DNA of 64,000 bases from Apis mellifera (taxonomy: Eukaryota; Arthropoda; Insecta; Hymenoptera; Apidae): positions 5,143,783 through 5,207,782 of the forward strand of contig NC_037653.1 of assembly GCF_003254395.2 (NCBI RefSeq), written 5' to 3'. Below the pieces are notes generated by a model. The model was not told the origin of the DNA, ran no database searches, and saw only the letters and a list, made by a program, of their open reading frames with translations. The position numbers were made by a program, and so were the translations under genes. Positions 1-13,100 of this stretch are shown piece after piece (the stretch's first letter is position 1; every line of letters begins with the position of its first letter).

Positions 1-1
1 C

Positions 2-698
2 GATAAATCGAAGGTCGTGAAGGCGGTCAAGGAGACCCTAGGCAAAACGTCCCCTAGTATCGATATCAGGCACAAAGTCGTATGGGACGACACCAGTGGA
101 ACTAAGGTGGACGCTCAGGTCTGTTCTATTCCTTGAAGTCCATTGTGCGCGATAATTTAATTAACTGGGCTTTCTTGCACAAATGTTATTGGTAAAATTT
201 TACTAATCATGAGTTACTTTAATGATTTATTTTTATGGTAGCAAGAAATTTAGTTTTATGAATGAATTTGACAAATAAAAGTCAAAATGAAATGAAATTG
301 TGTAATTGTGAAAGGAAATTCTGTAATTTATATCTTGATTTAATATTATATAATGTAGATTATTGTATAGAATCATAGTAATATTGACTAGAGTAAGGAA
401 TTGTTTGTTTTTGTCATATATATATAGCTTTTTCAATTTTTTCAAAGCAGATATAGAAAAACGATTTTGTTTGTAGGTGTTGGGTAGCGCAATTGAAAAA
501 ATTTTAACGGCGGAAAAAATTTTAAAGAGGAAATGACGCGGAAGCAACCGGATCGAAGAACAACCCTCGGTATCTCCGAACAAACCAAGATCAAGTAAAG
601 TGACGAGTTGGTTTTCGAATACCACCAAAGACCAAGAACAAACCGAATCCTGCGAACCATCTATCTGTTCTTCTTTAAAAGATCTATTCGTCAAGTAG
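2..698 (+). CDS. 3' end of an unrecognised spliced gene (partial)
   Basis: The window opens inside an exon read from base 2 (starts DKSKVVKAVKETLGK). It stays open to base 118, where CAG is followed by GTCTGT, a usable donor in phase 0. The best partner is the acceptor TTTGTTTGTAG at 466-476, giving a last exon from 477 that continues in phase 0 (VLGSAIEKILTAEKILKRK) to a TGA at 534-536. In the same frame the sequence stays open for 53 more codons (starts RGSNRIEEQPSVSPNK, ends SSLKDLFVK) to a TAG at 696-698. That part is GC-richer than its surroundings and hydrophilic, so it looks coding. If the first exon is not spliced it ends at a TGA at 134-136. I do not recognise the family. Splice sites are inferred from consensus only. 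Confidence 0.5.
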
Positions 699-3600
699 TA
701 TGGAAATACAAACACGGGTCTCGCTCGTTTGATTAACGCTTCTTCGTTTAAGAATTTATTCAAAGATTAACACGACCTAATAGATAACTGATCATCTCAT
801 TTCAATTCAAGCTAATGAACTATGTATATTTTCTTTCCATTCCTATACTTCTAAGAGATGTTATCTTATCATTTTTATTAATTTTAATATTCTAACATTC
901 ATAATTCTGAATATCTATTAATGAAAATTTCAAAAGTGGATTATTTTCTATTGTATTTTTATTCCTTTTTTCTTTCCACATTAGATTCATAGATTCATAG
1001 ATTCTCAGTAACGTTATAATTATATTATAATTATTTTATATGTTTAGTAATACTTAATCATCTTTGTTGTAAAAATGTTTTTAATTTTATTGAAATTTTA
1101 CAGTAAATGAAACAGATTCATTGGCATTGCGGGATCCATGGTTAAAAATTAGATATAAAAAATCTATAAAACATCGTAGATTTAAATATTTCAATGGATG
1201 CAACTTTCAACAAATAAATGTGGACAAAAGTTTAATCAACTTCTATATTTAAATAAATTTTAATAAATTATAGTATTCAAAATATAATTAAGCAAAAATT
1301 CGAAGCTAAAATGTCCAAATATAATTGAAAAGTATGTCGTATAATAAATGTTATATGATATTCCATAAATAAAAAAAAGTATTGTTTTTTTATGAGAAGA
1401 GTCAAATATAAAACAGATTGTTATTAAACGATACGACCGTTTCGAAATTAAAATATGTCGATCATATGTGTGTATAGTGTATCCCGTATAAAAGATCATT
1501 CAATCATAATACAATTTTTTATTTATAAATATGATTTCAAACAATTAAGAAATTATGTTTATAAAAAAAAATTATTTAATTTGATTTTTTTAATATTTTT
1601 ATAAATTAATTCATAAATAATTAGATATTAATGTTAATCATTTTATTTTCAAATTTTTAATTTTTTAAAAATCATCTTTTAATAAGTTAAAATAATATAC
1701 AAACTCTTTAATTGAAAAATGATATATATTTTTATCAATAAAAATTTTTTAAATTCTACAATTTTAAATCAATTTTAAAAGCAAGATCTGTCTTTAGACA
1801 TTGACAAATTTAACTGTCTTTTCCAGTAGTAAAATTTAAATAATATATTAAAAACGGCAGTAATATTTCTTACATATCCTCAGATATGGATATTGAAGCA
1901 CAAAAAAAATCAGTAAATATAATAGTTAAAGAATGATTAAAAAATTCTCATTCTTAAATTCAATACTTAATGGTATTCTTCTTTCATCAAACAAGATCTT
2001 AAAAAAATGTTGTTGAAGGAAAATGTAATGCGTGTAGCCTTTGCGGGTCGAAGGCTCAACAAATAATTGTAATATATTATATAAATGCGCATACATATAA
2101 ATATGTATAATTGTGTGTATAAAAATTTACACATACATACTTTTAATAATGACTTAATTTATATTGTAAAATTGTAGTTAGATCTGTAGATCGTCAAAAT
2201 GTGAGTGATATTTATGTTACATCATGGACATACTATCGTTATACTTTAAAAATATAATCAAGGAAACAAACAATGAGCAGATAATTATGGCAATTTTATT
2301 AATATACAAATGTTAAAAAAATGAAAATGGATTTTACTGAATAATATGTAAATGTTTCATTAAATATGACTGTTACGTACATGTGTGGCTACCTGTACGA
2401 AATAACGTTGATATAATACTCATATTGTATTTATGGTTTCAGCTTTCACAGAATTAATAAAATCTGCAAAAGTTTAACCTACTTTCTTCTTTTCTTTTTA
2501 AAAAAAATTTAATTAATAACTATTTAAAAATTATAATCATATATTTTTTATATTGTTAATTAATAAACATTTAATAAAATATTTATTTAAAAATAAAATT
2601 CAAAATATTAACAAATGATTATTTGTAATGATTTGTTATATAATGTATATCAATTTTTCTGTTTTTATTAATTAATGCATCTCTTTAATCCATATTTTTA
2701 TTTTGATTAATATTGATATCATTTCATTTAGTTTATATTAATGTGAAAATTGAATGAAATTAACATTATGTATTAAATTATGTTAGTACAAAATACATAG
2801 AAATTATGAATGATAAAAGGCATATTAAATATAATTTTTAAATAAGTTTAAATTTAAAAATAAACAAAAATTAAAATTATAAAATATATTTATGAAATGA
2901 AATGAATCTTTCCTTTTAATAAAATAACTTAATAAAATATGGTTCCATCGAAAGGAATTCATACTTTATTCATGATAATAAACATACAACAATTAGTTCT
3001 GAAAACAATTTTATTTTATAGAAATCCCAATTACTGTGACCGTTGAAACTACATCTTTCAACATTTGTGTTACATCAAAATAAGATGGAATTACCTAAAG
3101 GCATTATCTGATATTACAGTTTACACTAATCAAATCTCTATTATCTTGTGTGCTTAGAAAAGGAATGGTGTATACATATAAAAACGAATAATGCCCTAGA
3201 TAACATGAGCATTATTTTGATGGGTCTAAGTATAAAAGCACAATAGAAAAGTTAAAATATTCCGTAACGTCACAGATAAATGCATTGTACAGCAATCATG
3301 TAACACTAATTATGGACCTTGCTTACGAATTTTATCCTGTTTAGATACTAAAATATGAATACACATAGAATTATTTTATGAAATGCACGATTCATCTATA
3401 CACATTTAGTGTGTTATATAATTTAATATTATTAAAGGAGAAATATTTCATGGAAGAATGTTGGATCTAAATTTTGTTCATTTGTTTTATATTACTTTGA
3501 TTAGAAGAAGAAATATGTTGCTTATTGCAGGTAATAATGAATGAGAAATTGAACGATTTTTTATGATAAAAAAACAAACCAAAAATTCATGTTAATAAAT

Positions 3601-3839
3601 TCTATTTCATTACGTATTCAAACTTCAATTATTTATGATGAAAGATTGTACAATGCAGCTGATTTGTTAATTCTAATTTAAAAATTATACAGTATTTTCT
3701 TTTATATGAAACTCAATCCATAATATTAAAGAAAAATGGCGGCGATGATTAGAATGAATGAATCATACAATAAAGATAGCAACAGTTGTATGCAACAGCT
3801 AAATAAAAATGCAGTCATTAGAGTATCTAATTGAACAAT
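699..3839. other. Intergenic, AT-rich, no gene recognised
   Basis: This stretch is mostly A/T with frequent homopolymers. It probably carries the 3' UTR of the leftmost gene and, at its right end, the 3' UTR of the minus-strand cyclophilin gene (TTTATT strings, which read AATAAA on the minus strand, occur near 2966 and 3010). Small GC-richer pockets lie at 1118-1140 and 2028-2062. Neither has an ORF or an RNA fold I could recognise. A short YY1-like string AAATGGCGGC is at about 3734. Confidence 0.5.
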
Positions 3840-4712
3840 CTACATTTCTCCACAGTCAGTTATTACAATCTTTTTGGAAGTTTTTCCACTTTGAGATCCC
3901 ATAGCCTCCAACTAAAACAAAAAAAAAAACAATATTAAATTATATTAAAAAAAAAAAGTAATATTAAATTATTTAGTCATTCATAGATTAAAATACTTTA
4001 TATCTTAAAGTTCTTAAAATAGAAGTAATAACAATTTAATTTATATTTTGTAAACTATTATCAATTATCATACGATAAAATATTTTTTAAATCTGTATAT
4101 CTATATGAAATAAGGCAAAAGATTAATTATATAATTACATACTTTTCTAACAACATCCATTCCTTCAACAACTTTTCCAAATACAACATGTTTGCCATCA
4201 AGCCAACTTGTTTTGGCACTGGTAATGAAGAACTGACTACCATTAGTGTTTGGACCAGCATTAGCCATGGAAAGAATACCAGGTTCAGTATGTTTCAATG
4301 TGAAATTCTCATCATCAAATCTCACACCATAAATAGATTTGCCACCAGTGCCATTATGGTTGGTAAAATCACCTCCTTGGCACATGAAATTTGGGATCAC
4401 TCTATGGAAGCTGCTTCCTTTATAACCAAAACCCTTCTCACCAGTACAAAGGGCTCGGAAATTTTCTGCAGTTTTTGGGACAACATCACTCCTTAACTGA
4501 AAATTTAATCAATTTCTTTCTTTAAAAAACATTATATCAAACAAAATATTTGATAATTATTTCTATATTATACATTGAATTAAATTATTATAAATAAATA
4601 AATAAAAAATTTATTTTATAAATAAATATATAATTATATATATAATAGAAATTAAATTAATATAATCTAAAAATCAATGTTTTAAATATTATACTGATAT
4701 TTAATTTATATT

Positions 4713-4748
<36 letters not shown>

Positions 4749-5613
4749 TACACACACACACACAACTACATGGTTGATTTACTTATTGAAGTGGAAAATT
4801 TTACTATTAATATAACAACACAATGTATATAAAAAAATTATATAGTAAGTAAAAAAATTAACATTCATATCTAAATACAAATGAAATTATATTATTACCA
4901 CTTCCATTCTAGCTATGACGTGTTCATAACTTATTCATATTTTTTTTTTTCTATGTTAAATTAATATATGCAAAAAATCATAATTACAATATTTTAAGCT
5001 TATATAGCATTCAAAATTATCAAAAAAATTCGCTTAGACATATTCTATAATTACGCGCTAAAGCTTCACCTGTACAGAATACGTAATCAAACGTGTCAGC
5101 GGCAATCGTGAATGGAAAATTTTACGATTCAGTAGAAATAAAAAAAAAAATTAGTAATACATATACTATACCTTATATGTATCATGCTTCACAATATCGA
5201 ATGAAAAAAAAATTTAATCTTATTTGCTTAAAATAATTATTTCAAATAATAAAATATGCATAATAACAATTTTGAGGAAAATTCTAATCGAAAATCGTCT
5301 CACATAACCGGCTTTCAAGAAAATCCAAGATGGCCAATCATGCCGGGATTCCAACGATAACATGTTTTAGAAATAAAAACTACATTAAATGAAAATAATT
5401 TTCACTTACCTCCATTACGATACGACCCACAGGCTTAGTATCCGCGGTCATATCGAAGAAAACTCGCGGCAAACCCATTTCTTCTGCAATAACGGCAAAA
5501 CTTCGTACGAGCAATGCGAAAGACGATCGTCTCGGCCGGGCGGTGGCTCCCAAATGGCTCAAATGGCTGAAGGTCGAATCAATTGACAGCCGGCAGATCG
5601 ATCTCAACGCCAT
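3840..5613 (-). CDS. Mitochondrial-type cyclophilin (peptidyl-prolyl cis-trans isomerase), 3 exons
   Basis: Exons on the minus strand are 5613-5410, 4496-4143 and 3911-3840; all introns are phase 0 with GTAAGT or GTATGT donors and TTTTCAG or TTTTAG acceptors. The 209-aa product has a cyclophilin core with the catalytic and cyclosporin-binding residues in place: FHRVIPNFMCQGGDF (Arg, Phe, Met, Gln), QFFITSAKTSWLDGKHVVFG (Phe, Trp, His) and the closing VITDCGEM. The first 45 or so residues are rich in Arg and Ser with no acids (MALRSICRLSIDS, ARPRRSSFALLVRSF), as in a mitochondrial presequence. Length fits human PPIF (207 aa). Cyclophilins catalyse proline isomerisation in protein folding; the mitochondrial form regulates the permeability pore. 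A TTG lies two codons upstream in frame, but ATG at 5613 is the natural start. Insect names such as Cyp1 may apply; cytosolic use of a later Met (EEMGLPRVFF) is possible. Confidence 0.95.
4712..4765. repeat. Compound (TA)n/(CA)n microsatellite
   Basis: An alternating TA run passes directly into ACAC/ACAT repeats, inside the region upstream of exon 2 (intron 1) of the cyclophilin gene. It is a simple sequence repeat with no coding role. Confidence 0.9.
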
Positions 5614-7069
5614 GTTCAAAGCTTACTTTTTTAAAAATCAATTTTAAACAGCTTAATCTCTTCCTTCTATTGAATAATATTGTTTGTATTGTTTTTCAAA
5701 GATAATCGTTTACTGTTTTATAGAATTATTATGTAATAAAACGGCGATTTCAATTTAATATCGATAATTATTGAACGACAAACGTGCTTTTCCTGCTTGA
5801 CCAATCCCGTATAACATTTCCTACAGCAATATGAAATAACCAATAGCATGTTTTGTTTTTGATCACGTAACAGAAAGAATAATAGTATATTCTGTTAAAA
5901 TTTATAGAGTTAAAAAAAAAATTGAAATAAAATTTTAATTTAGAAATCTATAGTGTTAGTTATATATATTATTTTTATAAATATAATTTTATTAAAATTA
6001 AATATTTTATAATTAATTTTTTTAATTCTTGAAATTCATATGATTTTGAATTATATTTTTATGATTGCGCCTTAAAGTTTCTTCATATGTATGACAATAT
6101 ACAATATATTTTTTATTAAAGATTTTTTTTTCATTATTAATGAATAATAATAAATATATATTTTAATAGCTATAAATATATTTTTATATTTCATAAACTA
6201 TTAAAAATATCAATATAAATTGTAATATAAATTATATGATATTATTTATTATATCATATAATTATATGATATTTATTATATTAATTTTATCCATAAAATT
6301 AATATATATTCAATTCAATATTGAAAATATTGCTATATACTTACTTAAGTTTTATATTAAATAATTATCTAATTAATCTATTACATTCATATTTTTATTA
6401 AATTCTTTCACTTGAGAATATTATTTTTATAACCTATTCGAAGAAATCTTGTTTTAACTTATAATGAAAAGGGAACATGCAATTATAGTAATACAACTCA
6501 TTTGACATAACCAAAGGATGTTATGTCATGCTTTGCCTTGGATCTTGATAATCTTGATTGTGGACCAATCATGATTCTGTTCAATTTTATTGTGGTATCT
6601 ACGCCGGATATGACGTTTTGATTCATTGTTATCATAATGAAGTAAAAATGAATTTATTTGAATTATTATAATATATTTATTATAATTGTGTTGTATAAAT
6701 AATCAATTACAAATATTATTTTATATTTAAAATTATTTTTTAAAAATGAATTAATTCAAATGCATTAAAATATTAGATATCAATGATAGACAATAAAACA
6801 AGATATATACGTTTTCATTCAGTTTCAATCCGATGAAAATGTTTCCTATGCGTCTAAACATATAATAAAATCAAATTAAAATTTGTTTTAATTTTTTTAT
6901 AATTATTTAAAAAACAATTATTTGTCATTAAATAATAAATTAGAAAAATTAATATCAAACAAAGTAACACATTTATAGAAAATTTCATAAAGAATATGTA
7001 TTTAAAAAATTTAAATTTAATTTACTTCCTGAAATAGAATAGTATTTGATTTCAGTAGTAGTAGCTAAA
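5614..7069. other. Intergenic between the divergently read cyclophilin and CCAR1 genes
   Basis: About 1.45 kb of AT-rich DNA lies between the 5' ends of the cyclophilin gene (minus) and the CCAR1 gene (plus), so it must hold both promoters. A GC-richer stretch at 6510-6630 (CTTTGCCTTGGATCTTG, GACCAATCATGATTC) includes a CCAAT box. I see no open frame with coding character. Confidence 0.5.
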
Positions 7070-7110
7070 AAGATGGCGCCCGAATGAAGGACGCTCAATT
7101 AAGAATATAG
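7070..7110 (+). promoter_or_regulatory. CCAR1 5' leader: YY1/TISU-like AAGATGGCGCC with two tiny upstream ORFs
   Basis: AAGATGGCGCC at 7070-7080 resembles the YY1/TISU element found at the start of many housekeeping transcripts. Its ATG at 7073 begins a four-codon ORF (MAPE, stop 7085-7087). An overlapping ATG at 7084 begins an eight-codon ORF (MKDAQLRI, stop 7108-7110). The CCAR1 ATG follows at 7163. Function as a promoter or translation element is inferred from the motif alone. Confidence 0.45.
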
Positions 7111-7162
7111 TGAAGATCTTGTTAAATTTGTATTATTAATAATATTACATATTTCTTAAGAA

Positions 7163-10100
7163 ATGAGTAATCTTTCACCATTTGGAGGTGGCAAAAATCC
7201 ACCATGGGTTCGTAATGCAGGTATACTGATTTTATTAATAATATAAGATATCTTATTATATCGTCCCGTGTAAGTCAACAATGTTGCCAAGTTTCTGTTA
7301 CAATTTATACAAGTCAATAAATATATTTATAAAATATATTTTGTAAATATTTTATTTAATATTATTGAAACATCAAAAATTGATTTAAAATATTTATTTT
7401 TAAATAATAAATTAAACATAATTAAATTATAATATAACTTGTACGAATAGAATGCATTATTACATCTTCAATTTGTAATAATTTTAATTTTGAAATAAAT
7501 TAATTTTTTTTTATTTATAAGCAATCTTATTTATTATTTTATATATTATATACTTATACAAATTTCATACAAATTTTTATTAGAGAAGGAATTATATTTT
7601 TTTTATATAAATATAAATAATAATATATTTATGTTTGATCTTCTTAATATTTTTATAATTATTTAATATTTTAGAAATAAAAGTTTTTTATATATAATAG
7701 TTATATATAATAAATTGTATAGAGAAATTTAAGTTAAGAAAATTAAGTTCATAAGATATATTTATTGAATAAATTTATTAATAACAAGTTTATTAATATC
7801 ATAAATTATATAATGCATTTTTAATGTGATTTATATAATGTTTATTTATACAAGCAATTAAAAATAATTTATATATATTTATTATTTATTTATATTTATA
7901 AATTATATAAATTTAATATATTTTTTTTATTTATAGGACAAGGAATTCAAAATATTCAACAACAAATGTTAGGTCAAGCAATGGGTAGTATAGGTGGCCA
8001 ACCTATGGTTCAATATCAACAACAAACGCAACAAGTTTATCAACAAAGTTTGGGATTACAACAGGTACAAATTATAGATTATATTAAAGGATATTAAAAT
8101 GTATATAAAAATAATATGAAAATGTAAATATATGATATTTTATTATTAATTAAATTTTTATTATATTTTATATGTTTTAATTTTTTTATATTTTATATAT
8201 TATGTATTTTATATATGTTTTTTTTAATAGATGCTAAAAATAATTTAATGTTAAAAATAATTTCATTATTAAAATATACATTTTTAATTTCTTTACTATA
8301 TTTAACATCATTATCTTATTTATTAATATTTATTAATTTATATTTATTTTATAAAATAGCCCAATATAACAATGGCTTCAATGGCAACACTTGGATCTAA
8401 CTTACCATCAGGTATAGCTGGTCAATTATATCCACAAGTTGCTACTGTTTCTTATCCACCACCAAGAGCATTAAATACAAATGCATTTCAACCTTCTGTT
8501 GCTGGTGTACCACAACAAGTACAACAAAATGTACCTTCATCTTCTACAAAACAAAGAGTTTTTACTGGCACAGTTACACAAGTATATGATAATTTTGGTT
8601 TTGTAGATGAAGATGTATTCTTTCAAACAAAGTAATATTATTTAAAAATATTTTTATTATTTTTTTAATTTTGAAATTTACAATATATAACATTAAAACA
8701 TTCTTTCAGTGCATGTGTTAAAGGATCTAATCCTGTTGTGGGTGACCGAGTATTAGTAGAAGCATCATATAATCCATCTATGCCATTTAAATGGAGTGCT
8801 ACCAGAATACAAGTACTTCCTATGGGAAATAATAATAATAATACTAATACACAACAAAATAATCAAAATACTCGCCAACAACAACAACAATCTCAACCAC
8901 AACAAAATCGAACCTCAGGAACATATAATGCTGTGCCCCCTCCTGCTGAAAATGCTAATAATAGGTAATTAATGCTAGATATTACTTTATTAATAACAGG
9001 TAATAAATTATTATATTATACAAGCATTTTTTTTAATATGATATATATAATGTAATAATTTTATTCAAGAAATATATAATTTTTGGTAGATTCACAACTA
9101 GTGCAACAAATGCTAATACAGCTAGTAATCGAAATAAAGTTGGTAGAGTAAGAGAAAGATCTCCACGAGAACGAAAAAATGAAGAAGAAGAAATTGAAAG
9201 AAAAAGACGTCGTGAAGAAAGAATTAGGGAACGTGAGAAAAAAGAGGAACGTAGTCCATCAAGAACTAGAAGAAGTAAATCACCAAGACCAAGACGACGT
9301 ACTAGAGTTGTACCTCGTTATATGGTACAAATACCAAAAATAGCACTTGATTTGTAAGTATTTTTTATATAATTTAATTAAAAATTATTTTCACGTAATA
9401 TCTTTTTTATAATATATTTAAAACCGTAGGATTTAACTACTTATTATTTTAGACCTGAAGCAGATGTACTTGAAATAAGAAGACGCTATCAAAATATGTA
9501 TATTCCTAGTGATTTTTTTTCTACTAATTTTCGATGGGTTGATGCCTTTCCTCCACATATGCCATTTGCTCTTAATAAGCCATGCTCTTTTCATGTCATG
9601 CACAAAGATGTTGATCCTTGTTCTGAAAATACAGCAGTACTAGAACCTTCAGATGCTGATTATCTTTTTTCTGCAAAGGTTTGTTAATTTAACATTAATT
9701 TAACGATATTATTGAGGTATTTAATTTTTATATTATTGCAGATTCAATGGTAGTTAATGTTAATTAATAAATAATTTATTATATTTATATTAAATTTACA
9801 TTTAATTTTAAATCATAAATATTATTTTTATCAGGTTATGCTGATATCTATGCCTGCCATGGAAGAAATTTATAAACGATGTTGTGGTGTATCTGAAGAT
9901 AGAGATCCAGATCGCGATTATGTACATCCTACACGTTTAATAAATTTCTTAGTAGGCTTACGGGGTAAAAATGAAACAATGGCTATTGGTGGACCATGGA
10001 GTCCTTCTTTGGATGGTCCTAATCCTGAAAAAGATCCATCAGTATTGATTAGAACGGCAGTGAGGACTTGTAAGGCGCTCACGGGAATAGATCTATCCAG

Positions 10101-13100
10101 TTGTACTCAGTGGTACGATTTTATATATATTGATATTTTTTTTCTATTTTGATTGTTATCTTAATTATAATTTAAAGCACTTCATCGAAAGAGCAACGTG
10201 ATGCTATCTAGTTTTTCTGCCCATTATTGTTTCATTATTCGCCGATACATTATCAAGTTACTTCAGTAAAAATTAATATAAAAATTAAAAATTCTCATCG
10301 GTTGAAAAGTTTGGACTCTTCAACTCCGTCCAGCATTTCATATTGTATAAATGTATAATATACTGATGATATATAACTAAATTATGTTAAAAATATGAAA
10401 TAGAATGTTATAGTATTAAGAAAGATCCGGCAGGTATACCATCTTGTGAGAGAAAGTAACTTCTAATGTGAGTTCTGAATTGATAACTAAGGTTGTAGCT
10501 CAATCTCTACAGAGGAGGTATGTATTTGTTCTATACACGACCGACCGATGGAGATTGCTGCATTGGATCCTGTATCGAGCACCCAGATGATATTCAAGCA
10601 GTCGTGGCAGACAGATCATCACTATTGTTCTATGATCGTTGTAATCCACTCAGTTGTGCTTTATCAAATGGTCTACATTGTGCGCTGTGTGTGGCTTTGT
10701 ATGCAGTGCGTGGGCTTTACGAACAAGCGAACGAACACTTAGCATATAAGGCAAAGCTAAGCGGCATTAACCTGAGTTGACGTTTGGGTATTGTTTTTCC
10801 TTGCGGCACAGGTACCGCTTCCTGGAACTCTACTACAGACGTGCAGAAACGACCCACAAGTCGGGGCGAGTGGTGCCCTCTCGCGTTGAAACCGTCATAC
10901 TATTTCTCCCAGATGTTTGGAGCTGTGTACCCATCAAATTGGAATGGGATGGTCTGCAACTCAGCTATAAGAAACAACTGGAGCGAAAATTGCTGCGTGC
11001 TGCCTCTAGTCCCGACGATTTGGATGCTGCCAATGACACTGATGAGGCTGCCGTCGCTGATCAAAAGGCACTGCCAACATCATCCCATATTACTTTTACC
11101 TTTTTATTACATTATATAATCGTGCAACTGTTTCCCATTACTAAACTGAATTTTCAATATAGGCTGTACTTGCTCATTGATCCTATAGCTGTTCGTTTTT
11201 TGAATATTTAAATGTTTATTGCTAATTTAGATCATTTAAATTATTTTCTTTATTTAATGCTATTATATTATTCAAGTAGTTAATCAATATTTGAATATTC
11301 ATTATTTCAATACATAATTAGGAAATAGTAATAATATGTGGCTCGATAATATATGAATAATGTTGTAATATTAGTCAAATGATACAGTAGTAAACAATTT
11401 AATTATCTTTATATGGTATATAACATATATAATATTTTTAAATTGCACAGAACTATTCATTATTTGTGTAAAATAATCATACTTAAAAGGATTATAAATT
11501 CTAAAATATTTTGGTTATCAAAAAATTTCTGAATCAAGATAATATATCAAAGAAGATCAATGAGTAATGTATTGCAAATTCCTTTAGCCACTGGCAGTCA
11601 CATTGCATTAACAAGAGAAGCAAGCAAGCCTAGCTCGGAGAAGAGCACAGCTGAGCCATTCCCTTTCCTGAAACCTTCACCATCATTGATAAATCATTCA
11701 AAAATTTCATTTGATAATCATTATATACAACATTATTGATATTATCCATAACCTATCAATCACACAGACACCAGAGCCAGGACACTATGAGAATCTAGCA
11801 GTTACTTGAGTCATACTTGAAGGTCATCGTGAATGAAGAACAGTGTATATCATTACAATGTGAGAGAATGATAAAATAGAGAGTGATGAAAGAATGAAGA
11901 GGGAGTGGTTTCGTTTCGTTATATAGGGGCTGCTTCTGTTTTGTAGTTTTTTATTCTAATCTTTATTTTCATAACATAATGCTTAATTTTTCTTTTCAGG
12001 ATGATCCAGTGCCAGAGAAAAAGGATCCCACTCATTATTCTGAATTGGATCCAAAGTCTATGAATGTTAGTCTCAATATAATTTTTTACAGATTAATGTT
12101 TTTGGTTGTTTTGCATATATATCCATATCTTATATCATCATTAATCTTATTTTAATTTTATTTTACTAGGTGACTGAACTAAGACAAGAATTAGCAGCTC
12201 GTAATTTAAATTGTAAAGGTTTAAAATCACAATTACTTGCAAGACTTATGAAAGCAATAACATCAGAACAAGCTAAAGAAGAAGGAAGACAAGATGACAT
12301 AGAAGAAAATGATAAGGATATTTCACCTCCACCAAAAGAAGAAGAAGATAAAAAATTTAAAGATATTAAAGATGTAAGATTTCTTGCATATTTTTTTGTG
12401 CATGCGTGTGTGTGAGTGTAATTTTTTTATTTTGCAAAACTTAAATTATTAAAATAAAATATAAGCGATATGATAAATATCAAATGTAAAAATTATTTAA
12501 AAATTTATATTGATATGTGCACAGCATGATGAAGATAGAAGAAAACTTTGTGAACGTGAACGCGCCGCTCTTGAAAAGCGATATACTTTACCTGAATCAT
12601 CTCATATCATTGTTCATCCTTCCAGAATGGCTAAAAGTGGAAAATTTGATTGTACTGTAATGTCTTTGAGTGTCCTTTTAGATTATAGACCAGAAGATAC
12701 AAAGGTACTTATCATGTCATATACCAAACTTAAATCATATATAATTAATCTTATACAATTATTTTATTTTTCTTTTATAGGAACATTCCTTTGAGGTATC
12801 ATTATTTGCAGAACTTTTTAATGAAATGTTAATGCGAGATTTTGGTTTTCGAATTTATCGATCATTATGTAGTCTTCCTGAAAAACCGAAAGAAAAAGAT
12901 GAAGATAAAAAAAAGGATAAAAAAGATGATAAAAGAGATGAAAAAAAAGATGATAAGAGAAAAGATGATGACAAAAGATGTAAGAAAGATGAGAGAAAAG
13001 ATGATAAAAGAAGAGAAGGAAGTAAAGATAAAAAAGATGAAAAAGATGCAAAAAACAAAGTAGATGATAGAGATCGAGAGAAAGAAAAAAATGATGATGA

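Noticed and set aside
233..763. Minus-strand ORF of 176 codons
   Set aside because: It is antisense to the plus-strand terminal exon at 477-698. Half of it is low-complexity Ile/Asn/Phe/Tyr from AT-rich DNA.
4188..4496. Plus-strand ORF of 102 codons
   Set aside because: Exact antisense shadow of cyclophilin exon 2.
10520..10780. Plus-strand ORF of 86 codons in CCAR1 intron 7, rich in Cys
   Set aside because: No recognised motif, no fitting splice sites at its ends, and two other frames overlap it. The pocket itself is reported as a finding.
12818..13063. Antisense and shifted ORFs over the CCAR1 Lys/Asp-rich linker
   Set aside because: They are shadows of the GAT/AAA-rich coding repeat.
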